From contig DKRV01000008.1 of the NCBI GenBank assembly GCA_002472405.1, positions 1 to 47,241 on the forward strand: DNA of 47,241 nt. The letters are read 5' to 3'. Below the pieces are notes generated by a model. The model was not told the DNA's origin, ran no database searches, and was given only the letters and a program-made list of their open reading frames with translations. Made by a program: the position numbers and the translations under genes. This document shows, piece after piece, positions 17,101-26,116 of this stretch. The stretch's first letter is position 1, and the number at the start of each line of letters is the position of its first letter. The stretch is from Clostridiales bacterium UBA7273. GTDB taxonomy: Bacteria > Bacillota > Clostridia > Oscillospirales > Oscillospiraceae.

Positions 17101-18483
17101 TTACGCGTTCTCCGGAAGATGGGACTTGCGCTGCTCCATCGGTATATAGTGACCTTTAATGCTGACTGCGCGGTAGGCAGGACGCATGATACGGCTGCAC
17201 GTCACCAGCTCCTCCATACGGTTTGCGCACCAGCCGGCTATACGGGCGGAGGCAAACAGCGGCGTGAATACATCCTGGGGAATGCCCAGCATGGTATACA
17301 CAAGGCCCGAGTACATATCCACATTTGCGCACATGGGCGTTGCGTCGCGGCGGCGCTCCTGCAGCAGCGGAATACCCAACTCCTCGACCTTCTGCAGAAG
17401 GGCAAATTCCTCGGCGTAGCCCTTGATCTCGGCCATATGCTGCGCGTATTTCTTCAGCAGCTCGGCACGTGGGTCGGATATGGTGTACACCGCGTGACCC
17501 AGGCCGTAGAGCTTTCCGGAGCGGTCGCCTGCTTCCTTATTCAGCAGCTTTACCAGATAGTCGCGGATAGAGCCGTCGTCATGCGGGTCAACGTTCTCCT
17601 TGATATAGCCGAACATCTCCATGACCTTGGCATTTGCGCCGCCGTGGAGAGGGCCTTTGAGCGAGCCGACAGCTCCCGCGATCGCACTGTAAGTATCCGT
17701 GCCGCTGGAGGTCATGGCGCGGCAGACAAAGGTGGAGTTATTGCCGCCGCCGTGCTCCGCGTGGACCATCAGCATCATGTCCAGCAGATGCGCTTCCTCC
17801 TCGGTGTAGTTGGTGTCCGGCCGGATCATGCGCAGGAAATTCTCCGCAGTGGACAGTTCGGGCACGGGGAAATGGATATGCAGGGAGTCGCCGTGGAAAT
17901 AATGGCGCTTCACCGCGTAGGAATTGGCAACGATCGACGGGAAGCAGCCGATGAGCTTAACCGACTGCAAAAGCAGGTTCTCGATGGAGATGCTGTCCGG
18001 ATCAGGATCGTAGGAATACAGGCTCAGCACGCTGCGCGCCAGCTCGTTCATCATGTTGCTGCTGGGGTGACGCATGATCATGCCCTCGGTAAAGCCGTCC
18101 GGCAGCTTGCGCGCCTGACTCATGATGCCGTTGAAGCGGGCAAGCTCATCCTGCGTGGGCAGATAGCCCATAAGCAGCAGATACGCTACCTCCTCGAAGC
18201 CGAAAGTCCCGGCCTTGCGGTGCGCCTCCACAATATCGTTCAGCTCGATGCCGCGATAATACAGCCGCCCGGGGGTCGGCACCCTCTGGCCGTCCTGAAG
18301 CAGGTAGCCCTGCACGCTGCCGACCTTGGTGACGCCGACCAGCACGCCGGTACCGTCGCTGTTACGCAGGCCTTTTTTGACCTCGCCGTGATAAAACTCT
18401 TCGCCAATGGCATATTCTTTCTCGATCCGGTGGCTCAGCGGCTCCGTATAACGCTCCAGAATGTCGGTGTCCTTTTCAGCCAT
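17101..18483 (-). CDS. gltA: Citrate synthase
   Basis: The product is 460 residues. It condenses acetyl-CoA and oxaloacetate to citrate. The fold signatures are GPLHGGANAKVMEM (active-site His, near 277), GLGHAVYTISDPRA (second His, near 327) and a C-terminal Asp region (YSGLVYTMLGIP). An N-terminal extension of about 70 residues is typical of the Clostridia form. It is divergent from aconitase-family and isocitrate dehydrogenase genes, completing the oxidative half of the TCA cycle to 2-oxoglutarate for glutamate synthesis. A 2-methylcitrate synthase is less likely given these neighbours. Confidence 0.93.
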   Translation of the reverse strand: MAEKDTDILERYTEPLSHRIEKEYAIGEEFYHGEVKKGLRNSDGTGVLVGVTKVGSVQGYLLQDGQRVPTPGRLYYRGIELNDIVEAHRKAGTFGFEEVAYLLLMGYLPTQDELARFNGIMSQARKLPDGFTEGMIMRHPSSNMMNELARSVLSLYSYDPDPDSISIENLLLQSVKLIGCFPSIVANSYAVKRHYFHGDSLHIHFPVPELSTAENFLRMIRPDTNYTEEEAHLLDMMLMVHAEHGGGNNSTFVCRAMTSSGTDTYSAIAGAVGSLKGPLHGGANAKVMEMFGYIKENVDPHDDGSIRDYLVKLLNKEAGDRSGKLYGLGHAVYTISDPRAELLKKYAQHMAEIKGYAEEFALLQKVEELGIPLLQERRRDATPMCANVDMYSGLVYTMLGIPQDVFTPLFASARIAGWCANRMEELVTCSRIMRPAYRAVSIKGHYIPMEQRKSHLPENA

Positions 18484-18741
18484 GATGCCTTCCTTTCCCT
18501 CCGCAGTGCCTGCGAGTTTTGATATTCAATGGCCTGATTATAGCGCGCAGCAGAGCACTTTGCAAGAAAAAATTTTGCAAAATGCATAAATCGCGAAAAA
18601 TAATCGCAAAGTCGCGGCGCTCACAGGCGAAAATGCAATAATTTTGTTTTTAACTTTCATTTTGCGGTTGCAATCCGAAAATTATCTGCTATACTGATAC
18701 ATTGTATGATACAAAATTTCTCCTAAAAGGAGCGTGACCAT
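18484..18741. promoter_or_regulatory. Divergent TCA-arm control region
   Basis: No gene is seen. Towards the right, TTGCAA (18668-18673), 16 bp and TATACT (18690-18695) form a promoter. Immediately after it, TGATACA is repeated directly (18696-18702 and 18708-18714) with an overlapping TTGTATGATACAA dyad, a plausible operator. AAGGAG precedes the ATG at 18742. Confidence 0.5.
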
Positions 18742-20985
18742 ATGATTAAGCTTCAGAACAAAGGCGTCACCCTGCAGGGCGGCGTGCCGACACCTGCAAA
18801 AGCCGCATTTCCGGCCGGCCGGGACAAGACCATGGCTTATCAGATCCTCCGCCGCCACGACAGGCCATCCGGCGACGGATTGATGCACCTGACATTTGAC
18901 AGCCTTATTTCCCACGATATCACCTATGTGGGAGTTATCCAGACCGCCAAGGCCAGCGGCATGACGGAGTTTCCGGTGCCCTATGTGCTTACAAACTGCC
19001 ACAACAGTCTGTGCGCGGTCGGCGGCACCATAAACGAGGACGACCATGTGTTCGGCCTGTCCGCCGCCGTGAAGTACGGCGGAGATTATGTGCCGGCCAA
19101 TCAGGCGGTGATCCACCAGTACGCGCGAGAGATGATGAGCGGCTGCGGCCGCATGATCCTCGGCTCCGACAGCCACACGCGCTATGGCGCGCTCGGCACC
19201 ATGGGCGTCGGCGAGGGCGGCCCCGAGATCGTAAAGCAGCTGCTGCGCAACACATATGATATTGCCGCGCCGGAGGTCATTCTGGTTTGGCTCACCGGGC
19301 AGCCGCCCCGGGGCGTAGGGCCGCATGACGTTGCCATCGCGCTGTGCGGCGCGGTGTACAAAAACGGCTTTGTAAAGAACAAGGTGCTGGAGTTTGCAGG
19401 CCCTGCCGTATCGCATCTGCCCATGGACTACCGCATCGGCATTGACGTTATGACCACGGAAACGGCCTGCCTCAGCTCCATATGGGAGACCGACGACGCC
19501 GTGGCGGAGTACCTTGCCATCCACGGCAGGCCGGAGACGTTTACCGCACTGCATCCGCAGGACGGCGCGTACTACGACGGCATGATAAGCATCGACCTCA
19601 GCCGCATGGAGCCTATGGCCGCGCTGCCGTTCCACCCGTCCGAGGCCGTGACGCTCCGTGAGCTTATCCACGATCCGGGCGACCATCTGCGCGAGGTGGA
19701 AAAGCGCGCCGATGCACAGTTCGGCGGCAAGGCCGGCCTGCACCTGACCGATAAGCTGATAAACGGCAGGCTCGTTGTCGATCAGGGTATCATAGCCGGC
19801 TGCGCCGGCGGCATGTATGACAATATCGCCGAGGCCGCCGCCATTCTGAGCGGCCACGATACCGGCAGCGGCTATTTCTCGCTGTCGGTCTATCCGCCCT
19901 CGGTGCCGGTGAATCTGGAGCTGATGGAAAACGGCGTGCAGCAGTCACTGCTGACTTCAGGCGCGCTGTTCAAGCCCTGCTTCTGCGGCCCCTGCTTCGG
20001 CGCAGGGGATGTGCCTGCCAACAACGGCCTGTCAATCCGCCACACGACCCGAAACTTCCCCAACCGCGAAGGCTCAAAGCCCTCGGACGGGCAGCTGGCC
20101 GGCGTCATTCTCATGGACGCGCGCTCCATTGCCGCCACAGCCCGAAATCACGGCGTTCTCACCTCGGCAGCGGACGTGGACTACACGCCGCCTGCGCCGG
20201 TGCAGCGCCGCTTTGACCGCAAGGTATACGATCGCCGCGTCTACTTCGGCTTCGGACATGCCCGGCCGGACGCGCCCTTGAAATACGGCCCCAACATCGC
20301 CGAGTGGCCTGCCATCCCGGCTCTGGCCGACGATCTTCTCATGCAGGTGGCATCCGTCCTGCGCGACGAGGTGACGACCACCGATGAGCTTATTCCCTCC
20401 GGCGAGACATCCTCCTATCGCTCCAACCCCTTGAAGCTTGCGGAATTTGCGCTGTCGCGCCGCGATCCGGATTATGTGCCGCGAGCCAAGGCGGCTCAGG
20501 CTCTGGAGGTCTCTCGCGCCGCCGGTGCGGTTCCCCCGGCGCTTGCCGAGGTGCTGAAATCCTTGAATTTGCCCGAAAGTGCGTTAGCGCGCATGCATAT
20601 CGGCTCTGTCATATTCGCCAACAAGCCCGGCGACGGCTCGGCTCGCGAGCAGGCCGCTTCCTGCCAGCGCGTTTTGGGCGGCTGCGCAAACATCTGCTAT
20701 GAGTTTGCAACAAAGCGCTATCGCTCCAACTGCGTAAACTGGGGAATGCTGCCCTTTACTCTGGCCGAGGGCGCAGCGTTTGACGGCGACGCCGGCGACT
20801 TTGTCTATGTTCCCGACGTGCGCGAAAAGGTTGCTCGGGGCGACGAGGAGTTTCCTGCCGTTCTTGTTCACGGCGGCAAGGCGCAGCCTATCACCCTGTA
20901 TCTTAAAAACACGAACGCCGAGGAGCGCGAGCTTCTGCTCACCGGCTGTCTGATGAATCACTACGCCGCGCAGAACAGGAGGTAG
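18742..20985 (+). CDS. Aconitase-family hydratase
   Basis: The product is 747 residues. This belongs to the aconitase superfamily, closest to the YbhJ-like hydratase type common in Clostridia. The cysteine cluster KPCFCGPCFGAGD near 412-424 would bind the [4Fe-4S] cluster. Further signatures are GSDSHTRYGALGTMGVGEGG near 140 and the swivel-domain FATKRYRSNCVNWGMLPF near 655. Being transcribed with isocitrate dehydrogenase and opposite citrate synthase makes citrate-isocitrate isomerisation the likely reaction. The next gene begins two bases after the stop. Confidence 0.88.
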   Translation: MIKLQNKGVTLQGGVPTPAKAAFPAGRDKTMAYQILRRHDRPSGDGLMHLTFDSLISHDITYVGVIQTAKASGMTEFPVPYVLTNCHNSLCAVGGTINEDDHVFGLSAAVKYGGDYVPANQAVIHQYAREMMSGCGRMILGSDSHTRYGALGTMGVGEGGPEIVKQLLRNTYDIAAPEVILVWLTGQPPRGVGPHDVAIALCGAVYKNGFVKNKVLEFAGPAVSHLPMDYRIGIDVMTTETACLSSIWETDDAVAEYLAIHGRPETFTALHPQDGAYYDGMISIDLSRMEPMAALPFHPSEAVTLRELIHDPGDHLREVEKRADAQFGGKAGLHLTDKLINGRLVVDQGIIAGCAGGMYDNIAEAAAILSGHDTGSGYFSLSVYPPSVPVNLELMENGVQQSLLTSGALFKPCFCGPCFGAGDVPANNGLSIRHTTRNFPNREGSKPSDGQLAGVILMDARSIAATARNHGVLTSAADVDYTPPAPVQRRFDRKVYDRRVYFGFGHARPDAPLKYGPNIAEWPAIPALADDLLMQVASVLRDEVTTTDELIPSGETSSYRSNPLKLAEFALSRRDPDYVPRAKAAQALEVSRAAGAVPPALAEVLKSLNLPESALARMHIGSVIFANKPGDGSAREQAASCQRVLGGCANICYEFATKRYRSNCVNWGMLPFTLAEGAAFDGDAGDFVYVPDVREKVARGDEEFPAVLVHGGKAQPITLYLKNTNAEERELLLTGCLMNHYAAQNRR

Positions 20986-20987
20986 CT

Positions 20988-22208
20988 ATGGAAAAGATCA
21001 AAATGCCGGTTCCCATTGCCGAGCTTGACGGCGATGAGATGACCCATATCCTTTGGGGGATGATAAAGGAGCAGCTTATCTGCCCCTTTGTTGCGCTGAA
21101 CACCGAATACTATGACCTGTCGCTGCCCAACCGCGACAAAACCGAGGACGCAGTGACCCATCAGGCGGCGGAGGCGATCCGGCGGCTGCACGTCGGCGTT
21201 AAGTGCGCGACCATTACGCCCAACAACCAGCGGCAGGAGGAATACGGCCTCAAGAAGCTTTGGAGGTCGCCCAACGCCACAATCCGCGCGGCGCTCGACG
21301 GCACAGTGTTCCGCACGCCGATACTTATCTCGCGGATAAAGCCGGTGGTTGCCTGCTGGGAAAAGCCCATCACCATCGCCCGTCACGCATACGGCGATGT
21401 GTACAAGGCCGCGGAATACCGCGTTCCCTGCGCCGGTAAGGCAGAGCTGGTGTTCACCGACTCGCACGGCACGGAACTGAGCCGCCAGACGGTATTCGAT
21501 TTTTCCGGCCCCGGCGTTTTGCAGGCCATGCACAATCGGGACGATTCCATTCTGGCCTTTGCGAGAGCATGCTTTACCTACGCGCTGGACATGAAGCAGG
21601 ATCTGTGGTTCTCGGCCAAGGACACCATATCCAAGGATTACGACCAGACCTTCAAGCTTCTGTTCCAGAAGGTGTTCGACGAGGAATACCGCGATGCCTT
21701 TGAGCAGGCCGGCCTGCAGTACCGCTATTGCCTTATAGACGATGCGGTCGCCAAAGTGATCCGCTCCTCCGGCGGCATCATCTGGGCCTGCAAGAATTAT
21801 GACGGCGACGTGATGAGCGACCTCATCGCCTCCGCCTCAGGCTCGCTTGCCATGATGACCAGCGTTCTTGTTTCGCCGGACGGCAACTTCGAGTACGAGG
21901 CCGCCCACGGCACGGTCACGGCACATTTCTATCGCTGGCGCAAGGGCGAAAAGGTCTCCACAAACCCGATGGCCACCATGGCCGCATGGGCAGGCGCGCT
22001 GAAAAAGCGCGGCGAGCTGGACGGAAAAAGAGAGCTTATCCGCTTTGCCGACTGCCTGTATCAGGCCGGGCTTGACGTTTTTGAGGAGGGATATCTCCCC
22101 AAGGATCTGGCGCCTTTGTGCGATCCTGCCGCGGTACGGGAAATACCGGACACCGAGCGCCTTATCTCGCTGATCCGCCGTCGGCTGGAAGCACTGCTGG
22201 GAGAATAA
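20988..22208 (+). CDS. icd: NADP-type isocitrate dehydrogenase (eukaryote-like subfamily)
   Basis: The product is 406 residues, matching the homodimeric type II enzyme. The start PIAELDGDEMTHILW and the segments CATITPNNQRQEEYGLKKLW, RHAYGDVYKAAEY and EAAHGTVTAHFYRW are hallmarks. It converts isocitrate to 2-oxoglutarate and CO2. GGAGGTAGCT precedes the ATG and overlaps the end of the hydratase gene, so the two are co-translated. Confidence 0.95.
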   Translation: MEKIKMPVPIAELDGDEMTHILWGMIKEQLICPFVALNTEYYDLSLPNRDKTEDAVTHQAAEAIRRLHVGVKCATITPNNQRQEEYGLKKLWRSPNATIRAALDGTVFRTPILISRIKPVVACWEKPITIARHAYGDVYKAAEYRVPCAGKAELVFTDSHGTELSRQTVFDFSGPGVLQAMHNRDDSILAFARACFTYALDMKQDLWFSAKDTISKDYDQTFKLLFQKVFDEEYRDAFEQAGLQYRYCLIDDAVAKVIRSSGGIIWACKNYDGDVMSDLIASASGSLAMMTSVLVSPDGNFEYEAAHGTVTAHFYRWRKGEKVSTNPMATMAAWAGALKKRGELDGKRELIRFADCLYQAGLDVFEEGYLPKDLAPLCDPAAVREIPDTERLISLIRRRLEALLGE

Positions 22209-22209
22209 A

Positions 22210-23310
22210 ATGAACAACGAAGAAATGAAGCGCTCGCTTCGGGAGCTGTGCCGGATAGAGAGCGTCGCCGGCATAGACGTGTCCGATGACGCGCCCTACG
22301 GCGCAGGCTGCGCGCAGGCTCTGGACTACGCGCTGGAGCTATGCCGCCGGCTCGGCTTTGAAACGAAGCTGTGCGAAAATCACCGCTGCGGCTGGGCGCA
22401 GATCGGCGCAGGCGAGACCGTGGTCGGGATCCTTGCGCATCTGGATGTCGTGCCTGCCGGCTCTGGCTGGAGCCATCCTGCCTATGACCTGACCGAAGAA
22501 AACGGGCGGCTTTACGGCCGCGGCGTCAGCGACGACAAGGGCCCAACCATTGCCTGCATCTACGCGATGAAGGACATTCTGGACGCCGGGATCTCGCTCA
22601 AGCGCTGTGTCCGCATCATTTTCGGGCAGTCGGAGGAGTCCGGCGACTGGGACGATATGGCCTATTACCGCGAGCACGAGGAGCTGCCAGTGTTCGGCTT
22701 CACGCCGGACGCGGATTTTCCTGCAATCTACGGGGAAAAGCGGCTGCTGAACTATAAATTGACCATGCCGCTTGAAGAAAGCGGGCTTCTGGATATCCGC
22801 GGCGGCAGCGCGAGCAACGTCGTGCCGGATCACTGCGAGGCGAGGCTGCTGATCGACGGCCGCGAGAGCTGCATCTCAGCAAGCGGCAAAGCATCCCACG
22901 CCAGCACACCGGAAGACGGCGAGAACGCCATCGCGGCGCTTGCCGCAAAGCTCGCATCCCTGCTGCCGCAAAGCCCGTTTGTCCGATTCTATCGCGACCG
23001 CATCGGCAGCAGCCTTAACGGCGAGCTGATGGGCTGCGCGCTGTCGGATGTCGAAAGCGGCAAGCTCACGATGAATGTCGGCACAGTCGGCGTCGCAGAC
23101 GACAGCATCGTCATGGAGATCGACGTGCGCGCGCCGGTAACATTTGAGGCTGCCGCCGTGACCGAGCCGCTTCGCCGCGCGGCAGCGGAATACGGCATTG
23201 AAGTCGCATTAACGCAGGATACGCCGCCTGTATATATGGACAAAAACGGTGCCGTTATTGCCGTGCTGCCCCCGCGTTTTGTCCTCATAGTGTTTATTGC
23301 ATTGCCCTAG
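22210..23310 (+). pseudogene. M20-family dipeptidase, 3'-truncated by the island junction
   Basis: The family (Sapep/PepV-like) normally has about 440-460 residues; this frame stops at 366. Metal ligands are present in AHLDVVP (H77, D79), SDDKGP (108-110) and SEESG (E142/E143), and the lid domain is complete. Homology ends after VYMDKNGAVIAVL, near 23265. The last dozen residues are unrelated, and the C-terminal GGTYAR-type segment with its ligand His is gone. The product is therefore probably inactive. The start lies one base after the isocitrate dehydrogenase stop. The missing 3' part is not found elsewhere in the window. Confidence 0.82.
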
Positions 23311-23312
23311 TC

Positions 23313-23582
23313 TTATGCTACACAGAACCGGCGGGCGGTTGTGGTCTTGGTGTAAAGAGCGGCTACTTCAGGGAGCTGCTTCTTAAGCGCTGCAGTATCT
23401 ATTCGCTGAGAAGTGACTGCTTTATAGGTGAGTTTATACTCCCCAGCACGCAGCTCCTCACGGTCTCCCATGTATGTCTTCAGTTCATCTTTGATGGTCT
23501 CAGCTATGGCCTGTGCTTCTTCAATTAGCTGCAACATCTCGCGCAGCTCTCTAATCTTGGTAGTCAATTCGTGGTTGCTCAT
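23313..23582 (-). CDS. Phage-associated small protein (type found next to YqaJ/RecT genes)
   Basis: The product is 89 residues, starting with a coiled-coil-prone helix (about 5-45) and ending with a basic RRFCVA. It resembles the small protein usually encoded beside YqaJ exonuclease and RecT in Firmicutes prophages. Those partners are absent, so this is probably a leftover. GGAAAGGAAA precedes the start. Its promoter at 23697-23725 is overlapped by a palindromic operator. Confidence 0.65.
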   Translation of the reverse strand: MSNHELTTKIRELREMLQLIEEAQAIAETIKDELKTYMGDREELRAGEYKLTYKAVTSQRIDTAALKKQLPEVAALYTKTTTARRFCVA

Positions 23583-23696
23583 TGCTGTATATTTCCTTTC
23601 CTATTTGGGAGCGCGTCAGAGACTGTATCGTGTAGTCGCTGCGTTGCAAGCATCGTTTCGTTTCCGGCTGACTGCCCGCTCCGTTTATCTGATAAT

Positions 23697-23802
23697 AGAA
23701 TAGCATATATTGCGCAATATATCAATCGGTATAATGAATAAATATATTGCGTAATATTTGTTGAATATACATATTGCGCAATACTTGAAATTCTGTTATT
23801 AT
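23697..23802. promoter_or_regulatory. Divergent promoters with three palindromic operators
   Basis: Three copies of ATATTGCGCAATAT or close variants lie at 23707-23720, 23744-23757 and 23771-23784. The minus promoter is TTGATA (23725-23720), 17 bp, TATTCT (23702-23697), with copy one filling its spacer. The plus promoter is TTGCGC (23775-23780), 16 bp, TATTAT (23797-23802), with copy three over its -35. One repressor could silence both directions. Confidence 0.75.
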
Positions 23803-23862
23803 AAATTATTACTTGGAGGGGATTAATTATTTATCTGCCTCCGATAGAAATTGGAGGAACAG

Positions 23863-24036
23863 ATGAATAAATCAGAGTATAGAAACAGTTGGATTGCTGA
23901 AAAGCTTGACCGCATAAATCTTACTGTGCCCAAAGGCAAGAAGGATATAATAAAGGCACATGCTGAGCGAAAGGGAGAAAGTGTCAATGCCTTTATTAAC
24001 AGAGCTATTGACGAGACAATTGAGCGAGACACTTGA
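23863..24036 (+). CDS. Ribbon-helix-helix-like DNA-binding protein
   Basis: The product is 57 residues. A short beta-prone segment (RINLTVPKGKKDIIKAHAE) is followed by two helices (ESVNAFINRAIDETIE), the Arc/MetJ pattern. The ATG at 23863 sits after GGAGG; a GTG/ATG four codons earlier overlaps that site. It is transcribed from the operator-bearing promoter region and is the natural candidate to bind the ATATTGCGCAATAT sites. Confidence 0.7.
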   Translation: MNKSEYRNSWIAEKLDRINLTVPKGKKDIIKAHAERKGESVNAFINRAIDETIERDT

Positions 24037-24134
24037 CTGCACTTTTTTAGGTCTCATATGCTGACCAATGTATGAAAAAAGCAACCGTCTGGAAATTCCG
24101 GATAGCTGCAAAAATCAACTGCTTTTCAAAGGTT

Positions 24135-24218
24135 GTTTACATTTTTGTAAACATAGTATATACTAAACTAGAGGCGCCCCCGGACCCTTTTTGGTCTGGG
24201 CGGCAACGCCTCTTTTTT
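24135..24218 (+). ncRNA. Short structured RNA or promoter-proximal terminator
   Basis: TTTACA (24136-24141), 17 bp and TATACT (24159-24164) form a promoter inside which the perfect dyad GTTTACA-TTTT-TGTAAAC (24135-24152) sits. Transcription would begin about at AGAGGCG (24170). This pairs with CGCCTCT (24207-24213) around an inner CCGGACC/GGTCTGG hairpin and ends in six T. No coding frame fits. The RNA would be only about 50 nt, so it may be a small regulatory RNA or an operator-controlled abortive transcript. Confidence 0.45.
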
Positions 24219-24556
24219 AGTGTATTTTTATTTACATTTTAAGGTACTCTAAATGGTGAAAAAGCACCCTAATTTGATGGCAGATTGATGGCAAAAAAAT
24301 CAGAGCAGAGCCTATAACGGGCCCTGCTCCTTTACTTTAATTATTCATTTTTGTGTTCTGTATGCTCATGTAATGGAAGAAGCAGACCAGCGCAACGCTG
24401 AAATTCTTTCGGACATATTCTTAAAAAAGGCTTGAAAACTTGATTTTTAAGAGCGAGTTGAATTAAAGTTGAATTTTGGGGCAGATTTACCCCTAAAAAG
24501 GAAAAGAAAAAAGCTAGTGCCAAATGCCGTAAAGCATTGAAAACACTAGCTTTTCT
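24219..24556. other. Gene-free stretch with hairpins
   Basis: No convincing gene. TTTGATGGCAGATTGATGGC (about 24273-24292) carries GATGGCA twice at 11-base spacing, reminiscent of arm sites near phage integrase genes. An imperfect GAGCAG/CTGCTC hairpin lies at 24302-24331. A large hairpin pairs AAAGCTAGTG (about 24510) with CACTAGCTTT (about 24553), a probable terminator for the gene fragment to its right. Confidence 0.4.
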
Positions 24557-26101
24557 TTATGCGTAATAACTACGGCGTTGATACAATTTAATTTTCCCTC
24601 TGCGTTTGAACCCACTGGGTTCATCAACGGGTTCATTTGAACCCACCCCGTAAAAGCCGCAGAAACACGGCATTTTCGGCACTTTCCGGCTATTCAAAGC
24701 CGAGCCGGGATGCCGTGTCAGAACGGAGGACTTTGTTGTCGAAGGTTTCATTCCGCTCGGAATATCTGTAAAAGGAAAAAGTGTGACTATGATTTTACCC
24801 ATAAAAAACGAGGGTATTTTCATAGTCACACTTGGTTTTTTCGAAGCATTTATGGAGAGCATTCCGCTGCGGCAGAGAAAGCGAATGCCGTGTGTTTCGG
24901 CGGTGGTCTTATCCCGGACGGCAGTCAGCACGGCATGGTCAACGTCCCACCAGAACTTGACGATGTTGGGGTTTGCCGCTCTCCATGCCTGAACGAGCGG
25001 CTGAAGCTCCTCTTCGGTCAAGCCCATCTCTAATGCTCCCATTGCCTTCAAAGCACCCACGGAGCCGCCGTAGCCGAGAGCCAGTTCAGCGATTTTGCCT
25101 TTCTGACGGAGGTGTCCGTTGACACCGTGCTTTTCGACCGGCACCCGAAACATCTGCGATGCCGAAGCACAGTAGATGTCCTTGCCTTCGGCGAAGACCT
25201 CCTGCCGCCACGACTCTCCGGCGAACCATGCGATGACCCTTGCTTCGATTGCGGAGAAGTCAGCCACATAGAACATCGCGCCCTCACGGGGAATGAAGGC
25301 GGTGCGGATGAGCTGTGACAGCGTGTCCGGCACATCCTCATACAGCATTTTCACGGCTTCATAATTGCCGCTGCGGACAAGCCCTCTCGCTTCGGCAAGG
25401 TCGGACAGATGGTTCTGGGGCAGATTTTGCATTTGAATGAGCCTGCCTGCCCATCTCCCGGTGCGGTTGGCACCGTAAAACTGAAACATACCTCTGGCTC
25501 TGCCGTCCGAACACACAGCGTTTTGCATTGCCTGATACTTTTTCACCGAGGACTTGGCAAGCTGCTGGCGGAGAACAAGGGCATCGGCGAGTTCCGGCGG
25601 TGCGGTCTTCAGCATTTCGTTGACGACCTTCTTGCCGAGACTATCGGTTTCCAGACCGTTGTCGGCAAGCCATGACCGCATCTGCGATACCGAGTTGGGA
25701 TTCTCAAGCTCCGTGATGCGGCGCATATCCTCCATCAGTTCCTGCCTTGAGGCGGCATCCATACGGATGGCTGTATCTACAAGGGGGATGTCCAGCCGAA
25801 CCCCGCGATCATTGATTTCTTGATCGAGGTGATATTCATCCCACACGAACTCCGGCACGGGGAACTTTGTGAGCTTCTGCTGTATGCCCATTTCAGTTTC
25901 AACATCTCGGCGGTTATAGGATTTGAAGAGTGACCACTTCTCCGGGGCATCTTCCGGGCGGTTGCGTGTTCTGCCGCCGTTGCTCTTGGTCGGAGCGCAC
26001 GGGGAGCAAAAATACTTGATGAGTTCCTTTCCCTCGGTAAGCTTCTGTTTGTCGAGGTTCAGCACCGCACCAACACCCTGTAGTGAAAGCGGCAGTCCCA
26101 T
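24557..26101 (-). pseudogene. Phage family-A DNA polymerase, truncated at both ends
   Basis: The open frame has 514 residues, but only about the first 420 match a phage-type DNA polymerase I (normally about 650). It begins at the internal MGLPLSLQGVGAVL, so the 3'-5' exonuclease domain is missing. Motif A (YVADFSAIEARVIAW) and the O-helix region (RQKGKIAELALGYGG) are present. Homology stops at CRSGMLSI, before motif C (HD), so it cannot polymerise. The remaining frame runs through a 55-bp hairpin (24779-24833) and another fragment. An AAAGGAG lies 10 bases before the new start, showing that a deletion fused it to the upstream operon. Confidence 0.8.
24779..24833. repeat. 55-bp hairpin inserted at the polymerase break
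   Basis: AAGTGTGACTATGA (24779-24792) and TCATAGTCACACTT (24820-24833) are perfect inverted arms. They enclose a second TACCC/GGGTA stem, and T runs follow on both sides. It could be a bidirectional terminator or a minimal inverted-repeat element. Confidence 0.65.
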
Positions 26102-26116
26102 ATATCGTTTACTCCT

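Noticed and set aside
17119..18522. Open frame antisense to citrate synthase
   Set aside because: Citrate synthase motifs are complete on the minus strand; the mirror has no recognisable domain.
24341..24523. Sixty-codon minus-strand frame in the gap next to the polymerase fragment
   Set aside because: No ribosome binding site, no recognised family, and the region is mostly hairpins.
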